The notes beneath the pieces are model-generated. The model was given only the letters and a program-made list of their open reading frames with translations. It was not told where the DNA came from and ran no database searches. A program made the translations under genes and the position numbers. Below, piece by piece: positions 23,308-34,446 of a DNA stretch of 64,000 nt. Origin of the DNA: Gnetum montanum (Eukaryota > Streptophyta > Gnetopsida > Gnetales > Gnetaceae). Numbering within the stretch: position 1 is the first letter of the stretch; each line of letters opens with the position of its first letter. The stretch spans positions 834,575 through 898,574 of the forward strand of contig MNCI01009376.1 in NCBI GenBank assembly GCA_015680685.1, written 5' to 3'.

Positions 23308-25712
23308 TGGTGATGTTCAAAATTTAAGAAGATGGGTTAGTAATCATACAAATATAACCATACTAACCATACTACTCTCCCCCTTTTTGAATAGCAGCAA
23401 AAAGGATAAAGGACATAAACTTGGTTCAAAAGAAAGATAGATCAATCAGTTTTAAATAATATTTAAAATCAAAAATCATGACATAAGCATAAAAATATAT
23501 AGTAAAGCAAGAGAATCAATTGTTTAGCACCAAGTTCTAGGAAGAGGTGTCCCTAATTTGTCAAGAATTAATCTAAATCCTCTAAGTGATATTCAACCTT
23601 GATGCTTGAAGTGAGGTATGAACGTTGAAGAGCAAGTAACCTATCTCTAAAAAGATAAGTCATTAGTAGTACATGGTTCTTTTAATAGTCAAATATTCTC
23701 CATCTTAGTGACTATCAGCAAAAGAGAGCATATCTATATAATAAGGAGAATATAGCAATTCCTAACATGAAATCAACCATGCTAAATACCAAATTCTACA
23801 TCGCAAGGTAAACTATTCATGGATGATTCAATCAAAGCTATAGATACTTAAAAAAATGATCATGGTCTTGCTCATAAAATCAATTAGTTGCTTTACAAGA
23901 AATAGGTACTTCTTGCTTTAGCTTATGATTGAATATTAAAGAGGTAGGCTGTTAATTCAAAAACAATGAGGACCAACAACACAAATTGATGCTAAAGACC
24001 AAAGGTAAATCATGGAGGAATAAGAAGTCTATCTACTAGAAACAATTGTTTTATGGCAATGTGTATTTCTAGATTCACCCAAAAAGAAATCAACAATAGA
24101 ATATTAGAGCTATGAGAAAAACATGCATATTTTGCTTTTTGTATAATGTAATACAATAAACACAATCATTCAAGATTTTTCCATTACAAAGAAGATACCT
24201 CTTGAAATCCTTTTCTTACTCATTGTGGTTCTTGGCCAAAGTCTCCAAAGACTCCCCCTACATTAGTGGCCTCCAAGATGATTGAGTAGGCTTCTCCTGC
24301 ACATGTGTTTCTTATCTTGGGCTTTCAAGATAGACGTGCAAATATCACAAAAACACTATAACTGCAGGTTAACATTAGGCTCAATTATGGAGATTTAGGT
24401 CTTCAACCAACAATATTGATAGAATTTTTAGAGGTTTTTCTTATCTTATAAATGACAAAAACATCTCAAAGACTATGAGCATAGAAACATATCATTACAA
24501 GAATTTTAGATTAAGCAAGATTGAATGCAAGATAAGAAATCAAACTAAAATTGTTATAAGATGAAGATTGAAGGGAAATTATTATAAGTGCTATTATAAA
24601 TCTTCACAAAACCAAATATATCAATATCATGAATAAATGTAAGAAATGCTCTAGACACTTATTCCACCATTTTTTATCTATACAATACATAGATAATTTT
24701 GGACTTCTCATACACTATCCTTATTAACTAGTAAGCAAAGAGATAGAAAATTATCTTGACTTACCTTGCTTGCTAATAAAAAGAGAAGATTAATGGAGTT
24801 TGATATGAGGTCCCCTATCATGAATTACCTCCTCATCTTTATGTTCTCTTTCATTAGACTGTGTATGTGATGTCTCTATTTGTTCATGTTCCTTGGGATA
24901 GAACATTTGATCACTTTTTGCATTATTTTTAGGACTCCACTTCCCTTCATTTTCACTTATTGGTACTTGCACAATTTTCTTACAAAAGCCTTTTTGACAA
25001 GACTAAGCATTAATCTTATTTTGATCATTATGAGTATAGTTAAGAGTTTTCTTACAACCATAATTTCTACACACAAATAAAATATTATCTTCATGATCAA
25101 AATTATCAAACCTTACTATGTTTGAGCTTGGGCTAGAATCTTCATGCATTACTTCTTCTAAATTCTTTAGTTGATCTTCAGGAGTCTCCTCTTCTTGAAC
25201 CTTGTTGCAATCCTTATTAAAAGAGGTTAGTGGTTGAATCTTACCTTTTGTGTCTAAGATCTCTTCTTTCATTTCAGCATGAATAGCATCTAACTTAGAA
25301 AGTACTAGTTTCTTTGCTTTCCTAATCAAATGATGCAAAAGAAAAATTTCTTCTTTAAATTCACTATACCTCTTGCCACACTTACCATCTTATTCAACCA
25401 CATGTGAGGAATTTTCATTGGTAAGTTTATGTTTAATCCATCTTATTTAGAATGCATACAAGATGTGGATACTTATCCTTTTCCTCTTGTATCCATTTGT
25501 TGCAAGGCTTGATGATTCCGGTGGAGCTATCAACAGGCAAAGTGTAGTCTTTAAGGATTCATTTCCACACTTCAAACTCCATGGATTCAAAAAACCCTTG
25601 CATTTTTGCTTTCTAATAGGTAAAGCTAAATTCATTGAACATGGTGGATTTGTGTAAGATGTCCCCTTCATTGTTCATTCTTGAAGTTTATGATGATAGA
25701 GATGAGTACCAA
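23308..25712 (-). pseudogene. Shrunken internal region of copia element E1, with gag relic
   Basis: Minus strand. The gag ATG is at 25,671, 42 bases after the primer site; it reads MKGTSYTNPP, then after a frame change KAKMQGFFESMEFEVWK and WIQEEKDKYPHL. This matches the N-terminus of Ty1/copia gag (E2 has KEKMQGFFESMKLEV). A charged, probably coiled-coil segment follows at 25,003-25,338 (MKEEILDTKGKI, QEEETPEDQLKNLEEVM), and an acidic linker at 24,790-24,972. No RT, RNase H or integrase motif is visible, and the whole interior is only 2.4 kb, so pol has been deleted. Confidence 0.65.
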
Positions 25713-25724
25713 GCTCCAATACCA
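25713..25724 (-). other. Primer binding site of E1 (tRNA-iMet type)
   Basis: Minus-strand TGGTATTGGAGC, two bases inside the LTR end. It differs at three positions from TGGTATCAGAGC, the usual copia primer site complementary to initiator tRNA-Met. Confidence 0.7.
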
Positions 25725-25726
25725 CT

Positions 25727-26450
25727 TGTGGATCATTAAACTTAGAAGGAGGGGAGATGAATAAGTTTTTCAATTTAAAAATTTGTAACACAAAATCACA
25801 CACACCCAATTTAATGTGGTTCCCCAACTTGGCTAGTCCATACTTGAGGGTAGATCACTAGCACACCTTTGGACTTTGTTGCTCTCAAAATGTAGTTGAA
25901 GGGTCCACACCTTGTATAGTCTTCAAGCCTCGATTTGGAATGTTATGCCACAACACTAGCCACTCAACCCTGCAAGGTTCTATTAGGCTTGGAATGTAAT
26001 TTCTAAGATTCTATAACATGTACAACCTTGTGCTCTGCACTAGAGTGTTAGATTGTAGCACCAACAACTCAATCCCATAGGATCCCAACAAGCTCAATCA
26101 AGATCAACCCCACAGGGCAACAAGAGAGAACAATTATAAGGGATAGATGCAACTTAGCTTGCTGATCCTTGTACGTTGAGGTACAACACACTTTACAATG
26201 AACAAATGATGATATAATGAAGAGCAACTAAGATTACAATGATAAACAAATGATTTTACAATGATTACACAATGGTTTGCACATTTCCCAATGCATATGA
26301 TATCTTCTTATAGCTACCATGTTTCTAAATCCATCTTGGAACTTGTGCAACAACTAGGAAATAGTCACTAACGGTCATGGAAGACGTCTTCTTCATGCAT
26401 GAGACATATTTCTGTATTTACCTTCAATTCTAAGAAGACATCTTTGTTAT
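25727..26450 (-). repeat. 5' LTR of copia element E1, truncated
   Basis: Matches 22,096-22,830 in direct orientation. The last shared block is near GGAAGACGTCTTCTTCATGCATGAG at about 26,379-26,403 and the following bases. Beyond about 26,450 the match is lost, so roughly 450 bases of its U3 end, including most of the motif cluster, are missing or replaced. Confidence 0.75.
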
Positions 26451-27989
26451 AGATGTGCTCTTCAATCATAAACATCTTTTCTAATTCTTAATGAGGTATT
26501 CCTTGGCATCTGAGCTAGCCTCCATAGAGTTCATTTACTCCCATTACCTCCATAGAGTTATTTTAATCTCATTAATAAGGCTAACATTTCTACTAATTTT
26601 AACATCAACATCATCATCATCAATTCAACATTTTTAGTAAATAGCATTGTTAAGTATTTATTTTTGCATTTGGCTTTAATGATAAATTTCTCATTGATTC
26701 TACCAAGTGTAAGTCATTAAAATCTACTACTTAATCTCATTTTGAACTAGAAATTAAGGCCAAACTCTAATCCAAATATCTAAACCTCATTCAACATTTT
26801 TCTTACTTTGACATTGTATTCAAATTATTATTTAGCCCTCCATATGAGGACTTATCTTTTATCAAAGAAATAAAGTATTCTTTATTCTTTAGTAAGGGAA
26901 TCTTGTGACCCTCCCTACATATCAATCTCACACATAATCTATTATCAATAGTTCATTACATATTTCAATTATCATCATCACACATCCATGTATTATATTT
27001 CTTACTTTTAATCATTTTCCCTATCATTTGTAAATGTGAGCATTAGATTAATTTTGCATTCAATTACTAGAGTATGCTTCTTCATTTCATTATCATTAAT
27101 TTGTCAATAGTTACATAATCTTTAAGACTATTTACAACTACCAGTTAAATGTTATCTATGAGGTTGCTATAAAACAATTTCTCGACAATGCCAAGATCCA
27201 TTTCATGATAAGGTATCCAACATGTCATGCAAGCACAAATTCAATGGCATACTATAAAAGATATTGAGTTTTACATAACTATTAGCTAATATTTAGGAAG
27301 TACCCATTAGACCAAGACTAGGCACTAGCCTATGTTAGAATATTATTTTTATTTTATTTGTAGAAATTAGTTTTTCCATTATTTTTTCCACTAGATTACC
27401 CTTTTGCCCAACAATACCTTACCCTTGTAAGAAAAAAATACCTCACAACCATCCTATGAGAGATCATCTAAGCATTTTACTGATATCTAGGATATAGAAC
27501 TAGATAAGGAGATCCTACTAGTTTGAAAAATAAGTAGATCGAGATTCACGCTATCAACTAGGACCCTGCTAAAATCTTAGATTCAAATCTCATTTCAAGT
27601 TTCTTTGAGATTTCTTTATTGACCTACAGTTTTTTCTAGGGTTTGGAGCCTATTTGAAAGATTTTAGTTATGTGAATATTTATTACTATAACATTTTCAT
27701 TTTAGGTAGTGTAATGTAATACATTAATCTATTTTATGGGTATTTGGGTATTAATGTAATGTAATACATTAATCTATTTGGAAGTGTAGTGCACATATAT
27801 CTTGACTTATCTCTGTTTGTTCAAAAATTGTTTAATGAAATGCATGGTATTTAGATCTAATTATTTTATTAATATTTTTTAAGTTTTATATATTTTTAAT
27901 ATTTATTACCATGCATGAAATATTAGCCAACATTTAGACCTCATTTAATCTTATTTTTGTCTCTTTTTAATTTTGTCAAAATTTTTAGT
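26451..27989. other. No assignable gene; minor direct repeat
   Basis: AT-rich sequence with no recognisable domain. A 23-bp word starting TAATGTAATACATTAATC occurs at 27,712-27,734 and again at 27,757-27,779. Confidence 0.4.
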
Positions 27990-30009
27990 TGTAACACTAG
28001 GGTTTTGAGCTATAATTCATGTTTTTCATCTTCAAAATGGTATTATACATTGACAACTTAGAATATAAATTTGCTCAACTTATAGGCACAAAGCCCAAGG
28101 TTACCTTCCCAATCCATCGTGATCTCTATTACAAGTTGTGATGTATATCATAATGAATATTAATGGCATATTTTGACTTAATTAAATAAATTCAACAAAT
28201 TTTATAAAGTGATCCCTGACCTCTGCACAATAGAAAATTCAAAAAATTATGAGAAATATAGCTTTTTCGACTACTCAAAATGCTTCTAAATGTGAAAACA
28301 ATAACCAATGACATTGTAACAATTTTAGTAGCTTAGAATAACCTCTAAGAGTTGAGATTTCTCTTTGGGAATTTTCAATATTTTTTTTCATAAATCATTT
28401 AGACTTATATCTTCAATCTTAGCATTTTTTGTTCATCTTAATATCTTAAGCAGTAACAGTACCTCCGTTTACTTAGATCTACTTTGACATTGTTTAATGA
28501 TTTAAAGATGCCTCCCCACCACTCACAAATTATTTATTACATTATATTATGCTTGGATACTAGAACATTTGGTTTTAGTTTGAATTTTTAGCTATTAATG
28601 CTATAAATCTTTGCTATGACTACACAGGTTGTCTTCTTAGTGGTGACCTAGATACTTATGTGATCAGCTTATTTAGTAAGTATCACTAACTTTGTAGTGC
28701 TTATATGGGTTGTCATCTCAATAGGAAGCCAAATACTTATGTGGATCATCTCATTAGTAAATATCATTTTTTTAGTTCTATTTCTATTTAGTTTAGTGTG
28801 TGGTGGTGTAGCCTCTTATAAATTATTCTGCTTTTAAGATTTTAATTTTGTTATTATTTTGTTATTTAGATTTTTATCTATGCATGTCTATATTGCTGGT
28901 TGCTAACTTTTTATTTATAGTTATCCTCTTATGCATGACTATCCAACTACCTGGTACCTTCAACCAAAATCCACAAGGAAGTAATTTGTAGCTTATTAAT
29001 CTTTATAGTGCCTATGTGAGTTATATTCTCAATAGGAAGTCAAATACCTATGAAACTTGTCTTGTTGATAAGTATCATTTGTTCAATCTTGGTTCTATTA
29101 GGTTTAGTGGATGATGATGGAGCCTTCTTTCAATTGTTCTAATTTTGAAAGTTTAATTTGGTTATTATTTATTATTCAACTTTTCATCTATGCATGTTTT
29201 CCTTTATTGGGTGCTAGATCTTTGTTTGGAGCTACCCCCTTAGGCATGACTATCTATCTATTTTTCACTTCAACCAATACCCATAAGGGAGTATTTGGTA
29301 GCTTATTTACTTTACTCAATCCTAGGACTAATTTCCTTTATGTTTTTATGCCTTTTAAGTGATTCATTTAGTTATGATAAGGAGTATTTAGATGACTAAG
29401 TTAATTCTTAGATTTCCTTTTAGAATACATTTTTAGCTTAGTAATTAAATTATCAATTATCAATTACTTATTTCTAACTTATAATATTTAGCTAGGATTT
29501 CTATGCTATGCAATTTTCAATGATAATTTGGATTTGCATTTTTTATATCCTTAGTGTAGGCCTAACTTGGACTTGTATTCTAGTTTAGCAATGTTCATTA
29601 TGATTAGTATTTTACTTGGGATAGTCATTAAAACCCAATGTCCTTGTGTAAAATTTATATATATATTATATATATATTATATTTTAATCCATTATATTTT
29701 CTAGTTATTGTAATGCTATTTTTGCCTTCAGCATTAGGACTTTGTCCTATTTTTGAATAGCAAACAGATTAGGTTTTGTATGCATGGGGCTATTCTTAGT
29801 CTTACAATGTTGTTTTTAATCTTTTTTTCTTAGAGTTTTTTCTACCCCTATGCATCTGTTTTATAGATCTCTAGTGCTCTACCTATTCTACTTTTTTCAA
29901 CATTCAGCATCCATTGGTTTTTATTAAGAAACACTTTATATTTTCTACATATATTTTTATTCTTTAAGTAATGCCTATCCAGCCTAAGCAGGGTTTATGG
30001 GATGTTACA
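27990..30009 (+). repeat. Candidate chromovirus-type 5' LTR
   Basis: The interval starts TGTAACA and ends TGTTACA, a perfect 7-bp terminal inverted pair. It is followed three bases later by a primer-site-like sequence and then an ATG-led basic reading frame. TGTAACA...TGTTACA is the usual border of chromovirus LTRs. No partner LTR was found in the window, so the start is less certain than the end. It contains the tandem duplication at 28,628-29,310 and a TA-rich tract at 29,655-29,690. Confidence 0.5.
28628..29310 (+). repeat. Tandem duplication, period about 311 bp
   Basis: The block from 28,695 recurs from 29,006 (AGTGC-TATG...TCTCAATAGGAAG-CAAATAC-TATG), and GCATGACTATC recurs at the same 311-bp offset near the end. 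A shorter copy of the first 60 bases lies 81 bp upstream (about 28,628). The copies are clearly diverged, so the duplication is old. Confidence 0.75.
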
Positions 30010-30012
30010 AGT

Positions 30013-30024
30013 TAGTATCCGAGC
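30013..30024 (+). other. Primer binding site (tRNA-iMet type)
   Basis: TAGTATCCGAGC, matching TGGTATCAGAGC at 10 of 12 positions, three bases after the LTR end. It supports the LTR call at 27,990-30,009. Confidence 0.55.
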
Positions 30025-30063
30025 TAAAGGTTTGACAAGTATTCTCATATTTGTGATGTAGCG

Positions 30064-30125
30064 ATGCTACAAAGAAGAGACAAAGAGGTCCTAAATAAGG
30101 TAAATCCTAATCAAACCAGTGGGAA
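30064..30125 (+). pseudogene. Start of a chromovirus gag, truncated
   Basis: ATG at 30,064, 40 bases after the primer site, opens MLQRRDKEVLNKVNPNQT, a basic start like those of chromovirus gag proteins. Sequence related to the Athila-type LTR at 12.8-13.2 kb takes over by about 30,130, so only some 20 codons remain. Confidence 0.35.
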
Positions 30126-30129
30126 ATGT

Positions 30130-31000
30130 AGTGCTTGGAAACTTCAATGTAGCACAAAACAATTTTAACTTTGGATCCATGGGCCTTGCAAAAGCATTTG
30201 AAGTGCCCTGGACAATCTTTTTGATCATCCAAGGACTTATAAACTTGGTACCAATGAGCATATGAAAAGGAAATTGACACACTAGATTCAAGTGTAGATA
30301 AATGTAAAGCAAAATGTGGCAAACAAATGAAACTACAAACTTGTACTAAATGGATAAAAAATTCATGGAACCAAAGGTTAGAAAATACAAGTTTTGAAAA
30401 TTTTAATGCCAAAGAGCTCAAAGGAAAAATTTTTGAACTTGATATAGTTGATAGGATGTGTTCTGTAGTCGAGATCTATCCTCAAAGATCCTATATGATG
30501 TACCCTTTGAACTTTACTTGTCACTAGTTTCTTCTACCATTTTGATGTGCACTAGGAAGAAGATGATTGCTAACTTTTTGGTATTTGCACTGCCCCAAAA
30601 TTCTTGAGTTCAATCTGGATACAAATGTTTTTGAAAGTCCTTACAATGAAATAGGTCTTTGTTTAAATAGGTCTTAGGTCTTTATTTTGTTGCTGGTTAA
30701 TTCTGGCATGATTGCTAACAAATTTCTAGCAAACTTCATTACACCTAGAACACCTCCATGTGGCATATGAATAGTTTTCGCTAATTTTATTCTCCATACA
30801 CTACCTCTATATGCTACCCAACCTAAAGAATCTCCATACTTAGTGTATGGAATTAAAACCCAAATATTGTACATTGTCTTTATAGGTTGTCCAATGTATA
30901 GAACTACAATGCTCAGTGTACGAGGATAAGATATCATATTTTGTAGCTTTTGAAGCACTTTTAACCTCCTCAACTAGCATACATGGATTTTTCAACTTTC
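30130..31000 (-). repeat. LTR-like fragment related to 12,840-13,230
   Basis: It shares with the element B LTR blocks such as GTGCCCTGGACAATC...TTGATCATCCAAGGACTTA (there CACCCTGGATGATC...TTGATCACCTAGAGACTTA) and GATGTGTT-TG-AGTC, in the same orientation and order. No border, primer site or polypurine tract is visible. It lies between the chromovirus gag start and the broken end of E2. Confidence 0.4.
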
Positions 31001-31114
31001 ACAAGCTAGATGTTCACAATGTAATTAAATATGTCCATAACTTCCATAATAATAACAAATAGAATTTATTAATCTAGCTAGATGTTCATACTTGGGTGTA
31101 TACCTCCATTTTTG

Positions 31115-32538
31115 TTATATACTTGTGGATGCTTCAACATAGAAGTTTTTTCTCAGTCCTATTTTTCTATTTGAGTCTCTTTCTCGTCCCAGGAAGATCT
31201 CCTTCCCTTTTGTAAATTTTTCATTAATGAGCTTCAGGTCCGCAAGTTTCTTGTTGATTTTCTCATGAGAAAAGGTTAGCTTTTGTATCTCAACTCTTAA
31301 GTTTGAATTTTCCTTTTCAAAATTTAGGTCATCTTCGATAATATTTCTAATTTGATTTATATAATATGCAAAGCCTTTTTCATTTTGATGCACAAATTTT
31401 TAAAGGAAACTATCTCTTTGTAAAGCAGATGATACCTTTCTTCAATCTTATCTTTAGATTCTTGAACTTCTTCTATATCTTTGATATCGTTGGTGATGAA
31501 AGCTTCATGTACAAGTTCCATGCAAATAAATTGTAAACTTGGCAAAATAGCATTGGTTTTTTCTTCAATGTATTCATCATCTTAGCAAGTGTAGATATTT
31601 TTTATTTTCTTTTCTTCTTTGATGTGCTTCTTTTTCTACAACCTGTTTGTACTAGGACATAGCCTTTACCATCATAAACCCAACATTCTATAGAAGAAAC
31701 ATCAAAATTTGAATTTTTAAAATTCTTACCTTTAATCCTTGATTGATTGAAGTTCTTCTCTGTTCATGCTAGAAGACTTTTTACTCTTCTTGAAAAAACA
31801 ACTAGTTCATCATTACTATTTTCTTCACAATCATATGGCTCTTTATTTTTCTTGAAGCTTTCAAGGGTTATAGGTTTCTCCTTGATAGAACCTTTACTTA
31901 TGAGATTCTTCTCATTTGCTACAAGTACACTTTGTAGCTCTTCAAACTTTAAGGTAGAAAAATCCCTAATTTATTTTATGGTAGTAATTTTAAGTCTAAA
32001 TTCAGGCTACAAGGTTTTTCTCATTTTGTGATAACTTCACTTTAAGGTAGAATATTTCCAATTTCTTTGATGGCTACTACTATATCATTAGCTCTTGAAA
32101 AGTAATCCTTGATTCTTTTCCCTTCTTCATTTTACATTTTTCTTATTCACTTTGCAAAACTAAGAGTTTGGATTATTTTATTACAAAGGTTCCCTCATAG
32201 ATACTTTCCAATACTTCCTAGATTTCTTTGGTAGATTTGTAGCTAGGTATTCTATTGAACTCAAGTTTACTAAGGGCACAATAAAGATAATTTCTAGCTT
32301 TAGAATCAAACATAAATTTGCTCTTCCCAATATCGGGCCACTCACCTCTTAGCTTGGGAGTGATGATAGTTTCTTCTGAGCTTGTATTCTTGATTGAGAT
32401 TGGATGAGAGTAACCTTCTAGGATATATTGTCATACTTCAAGCTTCATGGATTCAAAGAATCCTTGCATTTTTTCTTTTTAGTATGCAAAGCTGATTTCA
32501 TTGATCATTGGTGGCTTCCTGTAGGATGATCCCTTCAT
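31115..32538 (-). pseudogene. gag relic of copia element E2
   Basis: Minus strand. The ATG at 32,538 lies 38 bases after the primer site. Reading order: MKGSSYRKPPMINEISFAY and KEKMQGFFESMKLEV (N-terminal gag domain); RNYLYCALSKLEFNRIPSYK and LESIYEGTF near 32,200-32,310, which match the central gag helices of Ty1/copia elements; a knuckle-like segment near 31,640-31,690 (ECWVYDGKGYVLVQTGC, with part of the CCHC set lost); then a long Lys/Glu-rich coiled coil (31,115-31,545, EEVQESKDKIEERYHLLYKE). Many copia gags have such a coiled tail after the knuckle. Stops are few, so this is among the better-kept relics. Pol is missing beyond 31,100. Confidence 0.8.
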
Positions 32539-32575
32539 TGTTCAAACTTGCTACACTCACACAAAAAGTACTAAA

Positions 32576-32587
32576 GCTCTAATGCCA
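32576..32587 (-). other. Primer binding site of E2 (tRNA-iMet type)
   Basis: Minus-strand TGGCATTAGAGC, two mismatches to TGGTATCAGAGC, two bases from the LTR end. Confidence 0.75.
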
Positions 32588-32589
32588 CT

Positions 32590-33616
32590 TGAAGATCAAG
32601 AACTTAATGGGGTAAATAAGTTCATGCCAATAATACATAAATTTTTCATAGTTAATTTTACATGGTTCCCTAACATTGTTATAATCACACTCAAAGGGTA
32701 TAATATTTATATACCTTTGGACTTTTTTTCGTGAAAAATGTAGTTTCAAGGGCACCATAACCTTTACAAGGTAAGCTCTCTAACTTAGCAAGGGATATTT
32801 ATCTCAAGAAACACATCCATCCCCTCAGGATCCAAACAAGCTATCAAGCTTTACAAGGGATGCCTTTCCTCAAGAAGCTCATCCAATCTTAGAGGGCTTT
32901 CAATAGAAAAAAAAGAAGAAAATCAAGGAAGAATTATATGAACACTTCAAATTTCTTTCTTTGAAGTTGAATACAAATTACAATAGAAGATAGAGAATAG
33001 AAGATCTTAAATTCACTGAGGTATGTACAATGATTATTCAATTACTTATCCTAGGATTGTCCTTTCCTCTTAGGTATGTCCTTCCTTTATAGCTTTGTTT
33101 CCCTCCATTTACCCATTGGAATCCCTATAATGGCTAGAAATGACCACATGAGACATCTTGATCATGGCTAGAGATGTCTTGCTAATTTTCACAACTTGTA
33201 GGGTAGACGTCTTATCTAGGTAAAAGATGTCTTATGGAGAGTTGGGATGTCTCCCTAGATGGCAAGAAATCTTGGAGGAGATGTCTTATCTTGGGACAAG
33301 ATGTATTGTCTCTGAAGAAGACATCTCTTATTTCTCAAAGATGTCTTATCTGAGAGAAGGTTTTCTTAGTAGAGATATCTTTTGTTAGTAGAAAACATCT
33401 TGATTGTAAGATGTCTTCTCTTAAAGTTGGGATGTCTTCTATCCTTAAGATGTTCTTCGAATCCTTGCATGTTCTCAACATTCCAATTGTCAATTCTTGC
33501 TCATTTCTTAATCTCCTTGATGTTTCAAACTCAACTTCCTTAGGCCTACATAGTCCCATGAAACATATTAAAAAATTCTCCATTTTCAAGGTTTTGACAC
33601 ATCAAAAAAATCAACA
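32590..33616 (-). repeat. 5' LTR of copia element E2
   Basis: On the minus strand it begins TGTTGATTTTTTTGATGTG and ends TGATCTTCA (TG...CA), 1,027 bases, with the primer site two bases beyond. It is a diverged relative of the E1 LTRs: both share the end region with AATAAGTT and CCTTTGGACTTT, and GTTTTGACA near the outer end. The U3 part carries an AGATGTCT cluster (33,150-33,440). The 3' LTR is not in the window; the element breaks near 31,100. Confidence 0.75.
33150..33440. promoter_or_regulatory. AGATGTCT motif cluster in the E2 LTR U3
   Basis: About a dozen copies or one-off variants of AGATGTCT/AGACATCT in 290 bases, in both orientations, as in E1. The surrounding sequence has diverged much more than the word itself. 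Confidence 0.45.
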
Positions 33617-34446
33617 GATGAAACTAGATCCAATGTCATATCCTGGGCTATCATGGAGCATCTTAATCTTAACAAAATAAGTAATATATTCTAAATACAA
33701 CTTCTCTTTGATTTTATTCAATGAGGCTAGAGTAAACATCATAGGAGCAATAAAGTTATCTTTTTTAATAGGAAGTTGCATTATATCTGAAGCTATTTTC
33801 ATGGTAATTAGATACTTTTTTGGCATCAATGTTATCCTAGGTAGACCTTAGTTAGCTTATCATCATGCAATTTCCTCACCCATATACCAGGAAATATATT
33901 TCCAATGTAAGAACATAAATAGGAAATACATTACTAAAGCATAACAACTCTAAGAACTACATTTCCTTTACCTTTTTCTTTATTTATTTCTCACTTTTCT
34001 TTTTACAAGTGCTTTCAATTCTAGGAATTTTATTTATTTTATGTTATTTTCTTACTTCGTTTACTCCTATTATCCTATCCCATTTAACATTTTTGTAAGC
34101 TAGCTTTTCCTTATGTTTTATTTTATTACTTAGCTATATCTTTAATTACATTTAGATTTTCCATTTTGATAAGTTGTTCATTTTTATTTTGCAATATAAA
34201 GATCGAAAAACATAAAAATACAAAATCTAAAAAATCATAAAAAAATATAGAAACCTACAAATATATAAAAACATAAAACTATATAAATCATAAACATATA
34301 AAAAAAATCCATAAACACAAGTAGTCCTTGTAACATAGCTCAAATGTCCATCATAGGTACATTCCAAAATAAAACACATCATACCTAATAAAAAAATAAA
34401 GGTCAAAAATATAGTCCACATTCTAACATCTCATCCTCCATCACTC
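33617..34446. other. No assignable feature
   Basis: AT-rich. The part 34,200-34,330 is A-rich with repeated AAACATAAAA and AATCATAAA words; on the minus strand it lies downstream of the pseudogene's stop codon and could be 3' flank. No polyadenylation site can be named with confidence. Confidence 0.4.
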
